In this document: positions 8,333 through 14,809 of the stretch, piece after piece
How the letters are laid out: each line of letters starts with the position of its first letter
How positions within the stretch are numbered: the first letter of the stretch is position 1
Origin: Hymenobacter rigui
GTDB taxonomy: Bacteria; Bacteroidota; Bacteroidia; Cytophagales; Hymenobacteraceae
NCBI RefSeq assembly: GCF_003944715.1
Contig: NZ_RWIT01000012.1
Location: forward strand, 62,001-126,000
DNA length: 64,000 nt
Direction: 5' to 3'
The notes under the pieces: generated by a model
Database searches by the model: none
Told to the model about the DNA's origin: nothing
What the model saw: the letters and a program-made list of their open reading frames with translations, nothing else
Translations under genes and position numbers: made by a program

Positions 8333-9550
8333 TTACTTTTTTTCGGAGCCGACGCGCAGCTCGTGCTGATACACGGCTTCGCCCAGCCGCCGCAGAAACG
8401 GTAGTCCCACAGTGTCATAGTCGTACAGGTCATCGTTGAGCACCTCATCCTGGTTTACATACAGCACGACGCTCAGCAGAAACTCCACCCCATGCGCGGG
8501 GTCGGTGATGTAGGCGTTATCGATAAGAAACCCATAGGCCTGCCCGATTTTGTTGTAGATGCGGACTCCGGGCGGCAACGGCCCCGGTGCCCCGCCCGCC
8601 AGCAGGAACTTGGCCCCGTTATCGGGATACTGCGCGCCTGAATAGCGCGGCCACTGGCTCTGGCGCGGCAGCCGGTGCAGGTAGTCCAGCAATAGCCGCC
8701 GGTCCAGAGAATCCAGCTGAAACTGTTGCCGCCGGGGTACCGACGCAGGAAAGAGGATGGCCCGCAGGGTGCGCTGCAGGTCAGGCAGTGTGGTAGCATT
8801 CCTTGCGCTGAAATCAAGGGGCTGATTGATACGCTGTCCGTTCTGCAGGTGCGCTTTGCCTACCTCCAAATCCTGCTGCCGCGGCCGGGGCCACGCACCC
8901 GTAAACGTGGTGGCCGGCTGCACATACAGGGGCCGCGTCAGGCTGGAATCCGTGAAAAACACTACCGGATTGGTGCGCCGCGCCGTGGAATCCAGGTCGC
9001 CCACGGAAAGGCGGTGCCGCAGGATTGTATGGTGCAGGCTGTGGGCGCGTAGGCGCTGCCGGAGCTCTTCGGGCCCCACAAACTCATACAGCCGGTTGTA
9101 AGCGTCATTATCACTCACCAGCAGAATTTTACGTACGTACTGCGCTACGCTGGCCCGGTGGTTTTGGCTGCTGGTATCCCGCTCCACCCGGGTTTGCCCC
9201 CAGGCCACGGAGTCAATCCGCAGCGGCGACTCGCTGGTGAGGCCGGGTATCTGCCGGGCCAGGGTATGGATTTTTTCCAGCGCCAGCACGGCCGCAGGCA
9301 ACTTGATGGCACTGGCCGGATAGAAGTATTCATGAGGCCGCAGCCGGTACCGGTATTGCCGAAAATGAGGATTGTCGCGTTGGTCGCGCCGAATGCGGGT
9401 GTACAGGATCTGCAGGCGGTGCGGGCCGGCGTGGCGTGCTACCGGAGCCAGCACCGAATCGGTGCGCAGCAGGCGCGGCAAAGGGTTTTGAGCGACGGAC
9501 GGCAGCCACGTACCACTTAACAGTAACACAAGCACAGAAAACAGCTTCAT
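8333..9550 (-). CDS. Class A beta-lactamase-like serine hydrolase, exported
   Basis: The 405-residue product begins MKLFSVLVLLLSGTW, a signal peptide cleaved near residue 20. It carries the penicillin-recognising motifs in order: Ser80-x-x-Lys83 (PASAIK), SDN at 146-148 (LLVSDNDAYNRL), and a KxG motif late in the chain (YNKIGQAYGF) in place of KTG. The length exceeds that of a true class A beta-lactamase (about 290), so it is better called a beta-lactamase2-domain hydrolase of unknown substrate. The start at 9550 was chosen over one 27 bases upstream because it begins the signal peptide. Confidence 0.86.
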   Translation of the reverse strand: MKLFSVLVLLLSGTWLPSVAQNPLPRLLRTDSVLAPVARHAGPHRLQILYTRIRRDQRDNPHFRQYRYRLRPHEYFYPASAIKLPAAVLALEKIHTLARQIPGLTSESPLRIDSVAWGQTRVERDTSSQNHRASVAQYVRKILLVSDNDAYNRLYEFVGPEELRQRLRAHSLHHTILRHRLSVGDLDSTARRTNPVVFFTDSSLTRPLYVQPATTFTGAWPRPRQQDLEVGKAHLQNGQRINQPLDFSARNATTLPDLQRTLRAILFPASVPRRQQFQLDSLDRRLLLDYLHRLPRQSQWPRYSGAQYPDNGAKFLLAGGAPGPLPPGVRIYNKIGQAYGFLIDNAYITDPAHGVEFLLSVVLYVNQDEVLNDDLYDYDTVGLPFLRRLGEAVYQHELRVGSEKK

Positions 9551-9576
9551 CCGGCCAATATACCCTGATCTGCACA

Positions 9577-9625
9577 CCAGGGCCCGGCTACTTACAGCTG
9601 ATGCGTAGGTAACCGGGCCCTGGTA
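9577..9625. terminator. Stem-loop between two minus-strand genes
   Basis: Arms 9577-9588 and 9614-9625 form a perfect 12-bp stem (ACCAGGGCCCGG) with a 25-nt loop. It lies 18 bases past the stop of the 65-residue gene on the minus strand. There is no T-run on the minus strand after the stem, so it is a candidate weak terminator or mRNA 3' end protector. Confidence 0.5.
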
Positions 9626-9642
9626 AAATCAGGTATGCGCTA

Positions 9643-9840
9643 CTAATCCGTGGTTTTTTGCGGGGCGCTGTTCTCGGCCGGCGAGTCCTGGCCGCCTTCC
9701 AGTCCATTGGTCTGGTCACTGTTGCCGTAGCCACCCCGGATACCGGCTCCACTATCATTCGGGAGCTGTTCCTGCGTGGTTTCGGGTGTTTTTGGGGCTT
9801 TTTGCTGGTCTTCGGTGGGCTGTTGCGGTTGCTGGGCCAT
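9643..9840 (-). CDS. Small Gln/Pro/Thr-rich hydrophilic protein
   Basis: The 65-residue product (MAQQPQQPTEDQQKAPKTPE at its start) has no hydrophobic segment and is dominated by Q, P, T, N, G and D, so it should be disordered and soluble. It lies 24 bases downstream of a second small protein of the same style (9865-10170). Both contain N/D/G-rich middle parts and start with M-[AT]-Q-x-P. The shared style and tandem order support real genes over chance frames. A longer + frame runs opposite but has no recognisable content. No function can be given. Confidence 0.55.
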   Translation of the reverse strand: MAQQPQQPTEDQQKAPKTPETTQEQLPNDSGAGIRGGYGNSDQTNGLEGGQDSPAENSAPQKTTD

Positions 9841-9864
9841 GATGCTGGATATAGGAGTGAAAAA

Positions 9865-10170
9865 TTACAGATTAACCTGGCCGGTTTCGCCACCCGATAC
9901 CCCGGTGCCGCCGCTGGTGGTGTTGCCGCCTACGTCACCGTCTTGGGCATTGCCGGGGGCATCATAGTTAGGGGCTCCGGAACGCACCCGGCTGTCACTG
10001 ATGGGCTGACCGCCTTCGGTGCCGCCGCTGCCGGAATTATCGTCGGCGTTGAGGCCGGTATCGTGGCTGCCGGGGGCCTGCCGGCCTTCGGGCTGGCGCT
10101 GGGCGGGCTGGTTATCGGTGGCCTCGGGCAGGTTCCGGGCGTCGGTGGGTTGTTCGGGGGGCTGAGTCAT
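9865..10170 (-). CDS. Small disordered hydrophilic protein
   Basis: The 101-residue product (MTQPPEQPTDARNLPEATDN at its start) is rich in G, D, N, S, Q and P, has no Cys and no transmembrane segment, and looks wholly disordered. The second half is Gly/Thr/Ser-rich. It is followed 24 bases later by the related small protein at 9643-9840 and is divergent from the gene at 10337. Its make-up recalls stress-related hydrophilins or glycine-rich spacers, but no family is recognised. Confidence 0.55.
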   Translation of the reverse strand: MTQPPEQPTDARNLPEATDNQPAQRQPEGRQAPGSHDTGLNADDNSGSGGTEGGQPISDSRVRSGAPNYDAPGNAQDGDVGGNTTSGGTGVSGGETGQVNL

Positions 10171-10336
10171 GGGAAAAGGAATAGTCAGGTGGTGAAAATG
10201 CCGGCCGGTGAGCCAGCGGCACTCTGAACTATACGCGCCGCAGCCGTCCGCGTTGAATCAGGAGGCCTTGAAATGCGCCATCTTTTTGGCAATTTAGAGC
10301 TGCTTTTTCCTGGATTTTTCGTCTCCGTTACCCCGC

Positions 10337-11464
10337 ATGTCCTCGTCGTCCGATTCGTTTTTACAGAAAACCACCGAAGAACTACAGTATCTCGTGCAGC
10401 ACCCTGAGCTGTACCACGCCGCGCTGGTAGCAGAGGCCGGCCGGGAACTGCGCCGCCGGGGTGCAACCCTGCCCCGCCCGGCTACCGCGGAGCCGGTTGC
10501 GGCTCCTGCACCCGTGTATGATGCGTATGCGGAGCCGACTCCGTCGCCGCTGATCCGCTGGTGGCCGGCCGGCCTGATTGCCGCCGCCGTGGCCGGCCTG
10601 GCGTGGTGGGGCCTGCGCGACTCTACAGCCTCTACTCCGGCAGCTGTTAAACCTGCTACCAACGCGCCTATTGTGCTGGAGTCAGTAAAAACCAGCCGCA
10701 TGCCCGATTTCGAAGTGGAAACGGCCCGGCAGGTAGCCAACACCCGCCGCCAGCTCCCGGCCCAGGACCGCACCGATACCACCGCCACCGGCCGCTACGC
10801 CCGCACGGCGCGCCGCTACTGGCTGGCCGAAAATGCGGCGGCTTACCTCACTGCTCAGGCCCAGGGTGATTCGGCTTCCAACTTATTCCCCAATCAGGTG
10901 GATCTGGCACTGGAGCGCATCAGCTGGTTTATGAAGGCCCGCGCCTACGACCAGCACCTGCATCCGGTGATGGAAGCCCGCCTCAACGAAATGGAACAGG
11001 GTATGCTGCTGCGTCGCTCTTCTCTACAAACTCTCCGGACGCAGTACAGCGTGGGTGCCGAAGTGACAGAGTCGAAGGAGGCTTTCACGCAGGCTGCCGA
11101 AGCCGAGGATATTAGCCGGGGCATCCAGGGGCTACCGTCGCGCAAGGAGCCCATTGCCGGCAACCTGGCCAGCCTGGGCGGCGCGGCTAAAGCGGAGCCC
11201 ACCCAGGACTACAAGGTAGTAAAGACCTTGCCGGCGCCCCATCACAACCAGAACCCGCTGTACGTGCTGGATGGCAACCTGCTGCCCAGTGACGCCATGA
11301 CTGGTGAAGCCCCCCAAGCAATACGCGCCATTTCCCCCGATTCCATTGGCCGGATTGTAGTGCTGAAAAAGCAGCAGGCAGTGCAGGCCTTCGGCCCCCG
11401 CGCCCACGACGGGGCCGTCATCGTCTTCACAAAAGCCGCACTGCGCAACTCCAGCCGCGACTAA
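10337..11464 (+). CDS. Single-pass membrane protein with C-terminal TonB-plug-like segment
   Basis: The 375-residue protein has three parts. Residues 10-42 form a short helical module (EELQYLVQHPELYHAALVAE then an ELRRRG end) that recurs in the rhomboid protease encoded next. Residues 72-93 are one transmembrane helix (RWWPAGLIAAAVAGLAWW). The last 80 residues read PLYVLDGNLLPS, then IRAISPDSIGRIVVLKKQQA, then FGPRAHDGAVIVFTK. This matches the plug signature of SusC-type receptors (LYVIDG, then VLKDA, then YGSRAANGVIIITTK). A plug-like segment on a membrane-anchored protein without a barrel suggests a role in signalling or envelope energy coupling; that is inference. Confidence 0.75.
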   Translation: MSSSSDSFLQKTTEELQYLVQHPELYHAALVAEAGRELRRRGATLPRPATAEPVAAPAPVYDAYAEPTPSPLIRWWPAGLIAAAVAGLAWWGLRDSTASTPAAVKPATNAPIVLESVKTSRMPDFEVETARQVANTRRQLPAQDRTDTTATGRYARTARRYWLAENAAAYLTAQAQGDSASNLFPNQVDLALERISWFMKARAYDQHLHPVMEARLNEMEQGMLLRRSSLQTLRTQYSVGAEVTESKEAFTQAAEAEDISRGIQGLPSRKEPIAGNLASLGGAAKAEPTQDYKVVKTLPAPHHNQNPLYVLDGNLLPSDAMTGEAPQAIRAISPDSIGRIVVLKKQQAVQAFGPRAHDGAVIVFTKAALRNSSRD

Positions 11465-11509
11465 TGCAATCCTGTCAGGCCCGTCGGGCTGGCAGGGTTT
11501 ATGACGCAC

Positions 11510-11544
11510 AAACAGCACCGCTCTACCCTGGGGCGGTGCTGTTT
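11510..11544 (+). terminator. Stem-loop terminator before the rhomboid gene
   Basis: Perfect 11-bp arms at 11510-11520 and 11534-11544 (AAACAGCACCG/CGGTGCTGTTT) enclose a 13-nt loop, 46 bases after the previous stop and 12 bases before the rhomboid start. The stem ends in TTT. It may attenuate read-through into the rhomboid gene. Confidence 0.6.
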
Positions 11545-11556
11545 GCGTTGTTGCAT

Positions 11557-12399
11557 ATGTCTGATTCCCTGACTCCTGCTGAGCTGTTTGCCGCTAAAAC
11601 CGATGCGGAGCTGCTGTATCTGGCCCAGCATGCGGCCCAGTATCCGGCGGCGGTGGGGGAAGCAGCCGTGCTGGAATTACAGCGGCGTGGGCTGGTACCG
11701 GAAGCCGCTCCGCCGGTGCAGCCACACCCCAAGCCGGTGCCGGAGCCTGCAGCGGGCGGAATAGGCTGGGGAGCCCTGCGGGGCGTGCTGGGATTCCGGG
11801 AGGGCTACCGCGTCACGCCGCTGCTGCTGTGGCTGAACCTGCTGGGCTACGGGCTGCTGGCAGTAAGTGGCGGCTCGTTGTGGCACCCCACGGCGGCTAC
11901 GCTGGTGCAGTGGGGCTCTAATTTTTCGCCGCTCACGCTACCCGGCCAGCCGTGGCGGCTGCTGACCAGCGTATTCCTGCACGGCGGCGTGGGCCACTTG
12001 CTGATGAATATGGCGTCGTTGGTGTTCCTGGGGCTGCTTACGGAGCGGCTTACCGGGTCGCGGCGGCTGTTGCTGGTGTATCTGGCCTGTGGGGTGGCCG
12101 GCAGCCTCACCAGTTTGTGGTGGCACGTGCAGGGTGTCAATTCGGTGGGCGCATCGGGGGCCATTTTCGGGTTATATGGTCTGCTGCTGGCTACACTGGT
12201 GCGCCGCCCCAATGCCCTGACGCGGCCGGAGCGCTACACGGTGGGGCTGTTTGTACTGTATCTGCTGGCCGGCAGCCTGGCTACGGGTTTGCAGACGTAT
12301 GCCACCGACAACGCCGCCCACCTGGGAGGACTGGTAACGGGTGCGGTGCTGGGAACCGCTTTTCCACCGGCTGACAATGGGAAATCTGCACCGGTATAA
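11557..12399 (+). CDS. Rhomboid-family intramembrane serine protease
   Basis: The 280-residue protein is a rhomboid protease that cleaves membrane-embedded substrates. The catalytic pair is Ser200 in SVGASGAIFGLYG and His255 in NAAHLGGLVTG, and the conserved H147-x3-N151 loop (GHLLMNM) is present. About six or seven hydrophobic helices span residues 85-265. Residues 8-45 repeat the helical module of the upstream protein (AELLYLAQHAAQYPAAVGEA then LELQRRG), followed by a Pro-rich linker. The start at 11557 is used because an in-frame start at 11464 would run through the upstream stem-loop. Shared module and adjacency suggest the two proteins work at the same membrane site. Confidence 0.9.
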   Translation: MSDSLTPAELFAAKTDAELLYLAQHAAQYPAAVGEAAVLELQRRGLVPEAAPPVQPHPKPVPEPAAGGIGWGALRGVLGFREGYRVTPLLLWLNLLGYGLLAVSGGSLWHPTAATLVQWGSNFSPLTLPGQPWRLLTSVFLHGGVGHLLMNMASLVFLGLLTERLTGSRRLLLVYLACGVAGSLTSLWWHVQGVNSVGASGAIFGLYGLLLATLVRRPNALTRPERYTVGLFVLYLLAGSLATGLQTYATDNAAHLGGLVTGAVLGTAFPPADNGKSAPV

Positions 12400-12425
12400 G
12401 CACCCGCGGCCCACGTACTGCCGCC

Positions 12426-12482
12426 CCGTAATCACCTGATTATGTGATTTAAACTAACATATAATTAATATTATATTTATCA
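12426..12482 (+). promoter_or_regulatory. AT-rich promoter region upstream of a T9SS cargo gene
   Basis: This tract is strongly AT-rich in an otherwise GC-rich setting. It contains TATATTTA (12473-12480), close to the Bacteroidota -7 consensus TAnnTTTG, and a short inverted pair AATCAC/GTGATT (12430-12435 and 12444-12449) that might be an operator. No good -33 TTTG was found. Confidence 0.35.
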
Positions 12483-12538
12483 CACTGACGCTTCCCGGCA
12501 GGAAGTGTACGTTCCGATTCCATTCTCCCCCCTTTGCT

Positions 12539-13447
12539 ATGAAAAATCTGCTACGCTGTCTTGCTGTGCTGGTCTGGCTGGCTGGCGGTACCCAGGCTGT
12601 ATGGGCGCAAGGCATTCCGAACGGAGGTATGGAAACCTGGGTCACGCGCGGCACGGTAGAAAGTCCGGATGGCTGGTACACCTCGGACGAGCTGTACGGC
12701 ACGCAGGGCATTCCGCTGGCGCTGGGCACCGTAACCAAATCAACCGACCGGCAGGCAGGCAGCTTTGCCGCCAAAATTGAGAGTAAGGCTTTTTTCGGGG
12801 CTCCATTTCCGGCCCTGCTGCTGCTGGGTAACCGGTTCCGGCCTTCCACCTACGGTATCAGCGGCGTGCCGTACACGGGCCGGCCCCGGGAGCTGCGGTT
12901 CTGGTACAAGCTCAGCACCGCCACCAATGATACCGCCGGCGTGTATGTGGTGCTGACGCGCGGCGGCGGCAATGCCATCCAGTTTATTGCGGGCTACGCC
13001 GATGTGCTGCCCGCCCGCACCAGCTACGGCCAGATTGCCGTGCCGCTGGGCTACGTTTCCTCGGCTACTCCCGATACGCTGCGGCTGTTTTTTGTGGCCG
13101 GCAACGGGCAGGCCACCGGTACTTCCACTTTGTACGTCGATGAAATTTCGCTGCAGGGCACGGTATCAGCCACGGCACCGCCGCGCTACCAGGAAGCCCT
13201 CAGCATTTACCCGAATCCGGGGGTCGGCGGCGAATTTTACCTGGCTTCTCTGGCGGAGCCCACCGTGGCTACGGCCCCCTTTGAGGTGACGGATGCGGCG
13301 GGCCGGGTGGTAGCGCAGGCTCCGGCTGCACCAGTGGCGCAAGCCAATGGGCGGCAGTTGAAGTTGCACGGGCAGCCGGCGGGAGTGTATCTTTTGCGAC
13401 TAAGTACGCCGGAAGGGCTGCTGGTACGCAAACTCCTTATTCCGTGA
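12539..13447 (+). CDS. T9SS-exported protein with PCMD-like domain
   Basis: The 302-residue protein has a signal peptide (to about residue 24, AVWAQ), then a region opening IPNGGMETWVTRG with GWYTSDE and STDRQAGSFAAKIES. This resembles the putative carbohydrate-metabolism (PCMD) domain of Bacteroidota, and the fold is a beta-jelly roll. The C-terminal 80 residues form a type A T9SS sorting domain: LSIYPNPGVGGEFYL, a DAAGRVV motif, GVYLLRL and a final short basic strand (LLVRKLLIP). It should be secreted or anchored at the cell surface. The stop overlaps the start of the next gene (GTGA). Confidence 0.85.
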   Translation: MKNLLRCLAVLVWLAGGTQAVWAQGIPNGGMETWVTRGTVESPDGWYTSDELYGTQGIPLALGTVTKSTDRQAGSFAAKIESKAFFGAPFPALLLLGNRFRPSTYGISGVPYTGRPRELRFWYKLSTATNDTAGVYVVLTRGGGNAIQFIAGYADVLPARTSYGQIAVPLGYVSSATPDTLRLFFVAGNGQATGTSTLYVDEISLQGTVSATAPPRYQEALSIYPNPGVGGEFYLASLAEPTVATAPFEVTDAAGRVVAQAPAAPVAQANGRQLKLHGQPAGVYLLRLSTPEGLLVRKLLIP

Positions 13448-14628
13448 CCGACTCCCAGGACCCCTCGCTCAATTCCGATTCTGCCGATAATTCCACCCCT
13501 CCCCCTTCGCGCTGGCGCCGGGTAGCAGCGGCCATGGGCCGCGCGGCCCGGGCCCCGTTTGATGGGGCGGGCCTGCTCTACCGGGTAAGCCAGGACAACC
13601 TGCATTTTACGCTGCCGGTGCTTAATGGGGCTTTTGGCGACCAACTGGCCGCCCGCCACGACCGGCGCGCCATCCGGATGAGCTTCCGCCGCTACGAGGC
13701 CGATGTGGCGGTGGCGGAGCTTGGGCTGCAACCGGCTCCGGATGGCCGGCCGCGCAAAACCGTAGTCTTTCTGCACGGGCTGATGGGCGACGAAATCATC
13801 TGGCAAACCGGCAATGGCGCTGAGGATGTGCGCTTCGGCCCGCGCCTGCAGCAGGAAATCGGCGTGTGCTGCCTGTACGTGCGCTACAATTCCGGCCTGC
13901 ACATCTCCGAAAACGGCCGCCTGCTGCACCAGCTGCTCACGGAGCTGCTGGCCACCTACCCCGAGGCCGTGGGTGAGCTGGTGCTGGTGGGCCACAGCAT
14001 GGGCGGGCTGGTCATTCGCTCGGCGGGCTACTATGGCAGTCGGAATGAGTTGTCAGTTGTCGGTTCTCAGTTGTCAGAACCTAACAACCAACAACTAACA
14101 ACTGACAACGAGCATCTGACAACGAACAACTCACACTGGCTAAGCCGACTGCGGGATGTGTTTCTGCTGGGCGTGCCGAATGACGGGTCGTTTCTGGAGC
14201 AGAACAGCCACCTGACCAGCCTGATTCTGCGCAAAATCAACCTGTGGCCCACCCGCGCCATCAGCGGCCTGATTGACAAGCGCAGTAACGGTATCAAAGA
14301 CCTGCGCCACGCCCGACTGGTGGATGAGGACTGGCAGAGTGAGCACGCCGACGACCTGTTTCCGCCGCGTACGGTGGTACCTCCCCTACCCGGCGTACGC
14401 TACCACATTCTGGTGGGCTCCCTGCTGAAATCGGCCACCTCCGCCCTGCACGACTATTTCGGTGACGGGCTGGTGGGCGCGGGCAGTGCCCGGGGCCGCA
14501 TCTTCCAGGACCCCGCCGCCCCGCCCGAGCTGCTTATCAGCACCCACGTGTACTCCAAGCTCCACCACGGCACCCTGCTCAGTAGCCCCGAGGTATACCA
14601 GTACCTGCGGCAGCGGATTGGAGAGTGA
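13444..14628 (+). CDS. Alpha/beta-hydrolase (lipase/esterase-like) with in-frame repeat insertion
   Basis: The protein (394 residues from the GTG at 13444; ATG codons further in are possible starts) is an alpha/beta hydrolase. It has the oxyanion-side strand TVVFLHGLMGDEIIW (106-120) and the nucleophile elbow LVGHSMGGLVIR with Ser185. A conserved block LSRLRDVFLLGVPNDGSFLE follows. The stretch at residues 201-230 (begins NELSVVGSQLS) is encoded by a hairpin repeat, is rich in N, T, Q and S, and sits just after the helix that follows the nucleophile elbow. GTG start overlap suggests coupling to the upstream T9SS gene. The last codons lie in repeat element B1. Confidence 0.82.
   Translation: MTDSQDPSLNSDSADNSTPPPSRWRRVAAAMGRAARAPFDGAGLLYRVSQDNLHFTLPVLNGAFGDQLAARHDRRAIRMSFRRYEADVAVAELGLQPAPDGRPRKTVVFLHGLMGDEIIWQTGNGAEDVRFGPRLQQEIGVCCLYVRYNSGLHISENGRLLHQLLTELLATYPEAVGELVLVGHSMGGLVIRSAGYYGSRNELSVVGSQLSEPNNQQLTTDNEHLTTNNSHWLSRLRDVFLLGVPNDGSFLEQNSHLTSLILRKINLWPTRAISGLIDKRSNGIKDLRHARLVDEDWQSEHADDLFPPRTVVPPLPGVRYHILVGSLLKSATSALHDYFGDGLVGAGSARGRIFQDPAAPPELLISTHVYSKLHHGTLLSSPEVYQYLRQRIGE
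14046..14133. repeat. Iterated-word hairpin F2 inside a coding region
   Basis: Arms at about 14046-14077 and 14102-14133 are inverted, imperfect copies built from the words GTTGTCA and GTTGTTC, the same words that form element F3 at 19082-19150. It is read through in frame without a stop and adds about 30 residues to the hydrolase. Confidence 0.75.
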
Positions 14629-14804
14629 GTGGCCGTCATTGCGAGCGGAGCGAAGCAATCCTTGCTTCACACGGCGCTCAACGCTGACCTAACTAAAAGC
14701 CCCTGGCGTCCGTGCAGACGTCAGGGGCTTTTGAGTAAATCAAGGATTTGCGCTTTGGAAAAGAAAGATTGCTTCGCTCCGCTCGCAATGACGGCTATTC
14801 ACTC
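14623..14804. repeat. Inverted-repeat element B1 filling a convergent gene gap
   Basis: Outer arms (14623-14660 and 14767-14804) pair over about 38 nt with few mismatches; the core of each holds GCGAGCGGAGCGAAGCAATC. The left arm contains the stop codon of the hydrolase and the right arm ends six bases before the GH31 stop. A second copy of the family (B2) lies at 35808-35966. Confidence 0.85.
14695..14732. terminator. Terminator-like hairpin within element B1
   Basis: Arms 14695-14709 and 14718-14732 (AAAAGCCCCTGGCGT and its near complement, one mismatch) form a 15-bp stem flanked by A and T runs. It is centred between two convergent genes and should act in both directions. Confidence 0.8.
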
Positions 14805-14809
14805 ATCCA

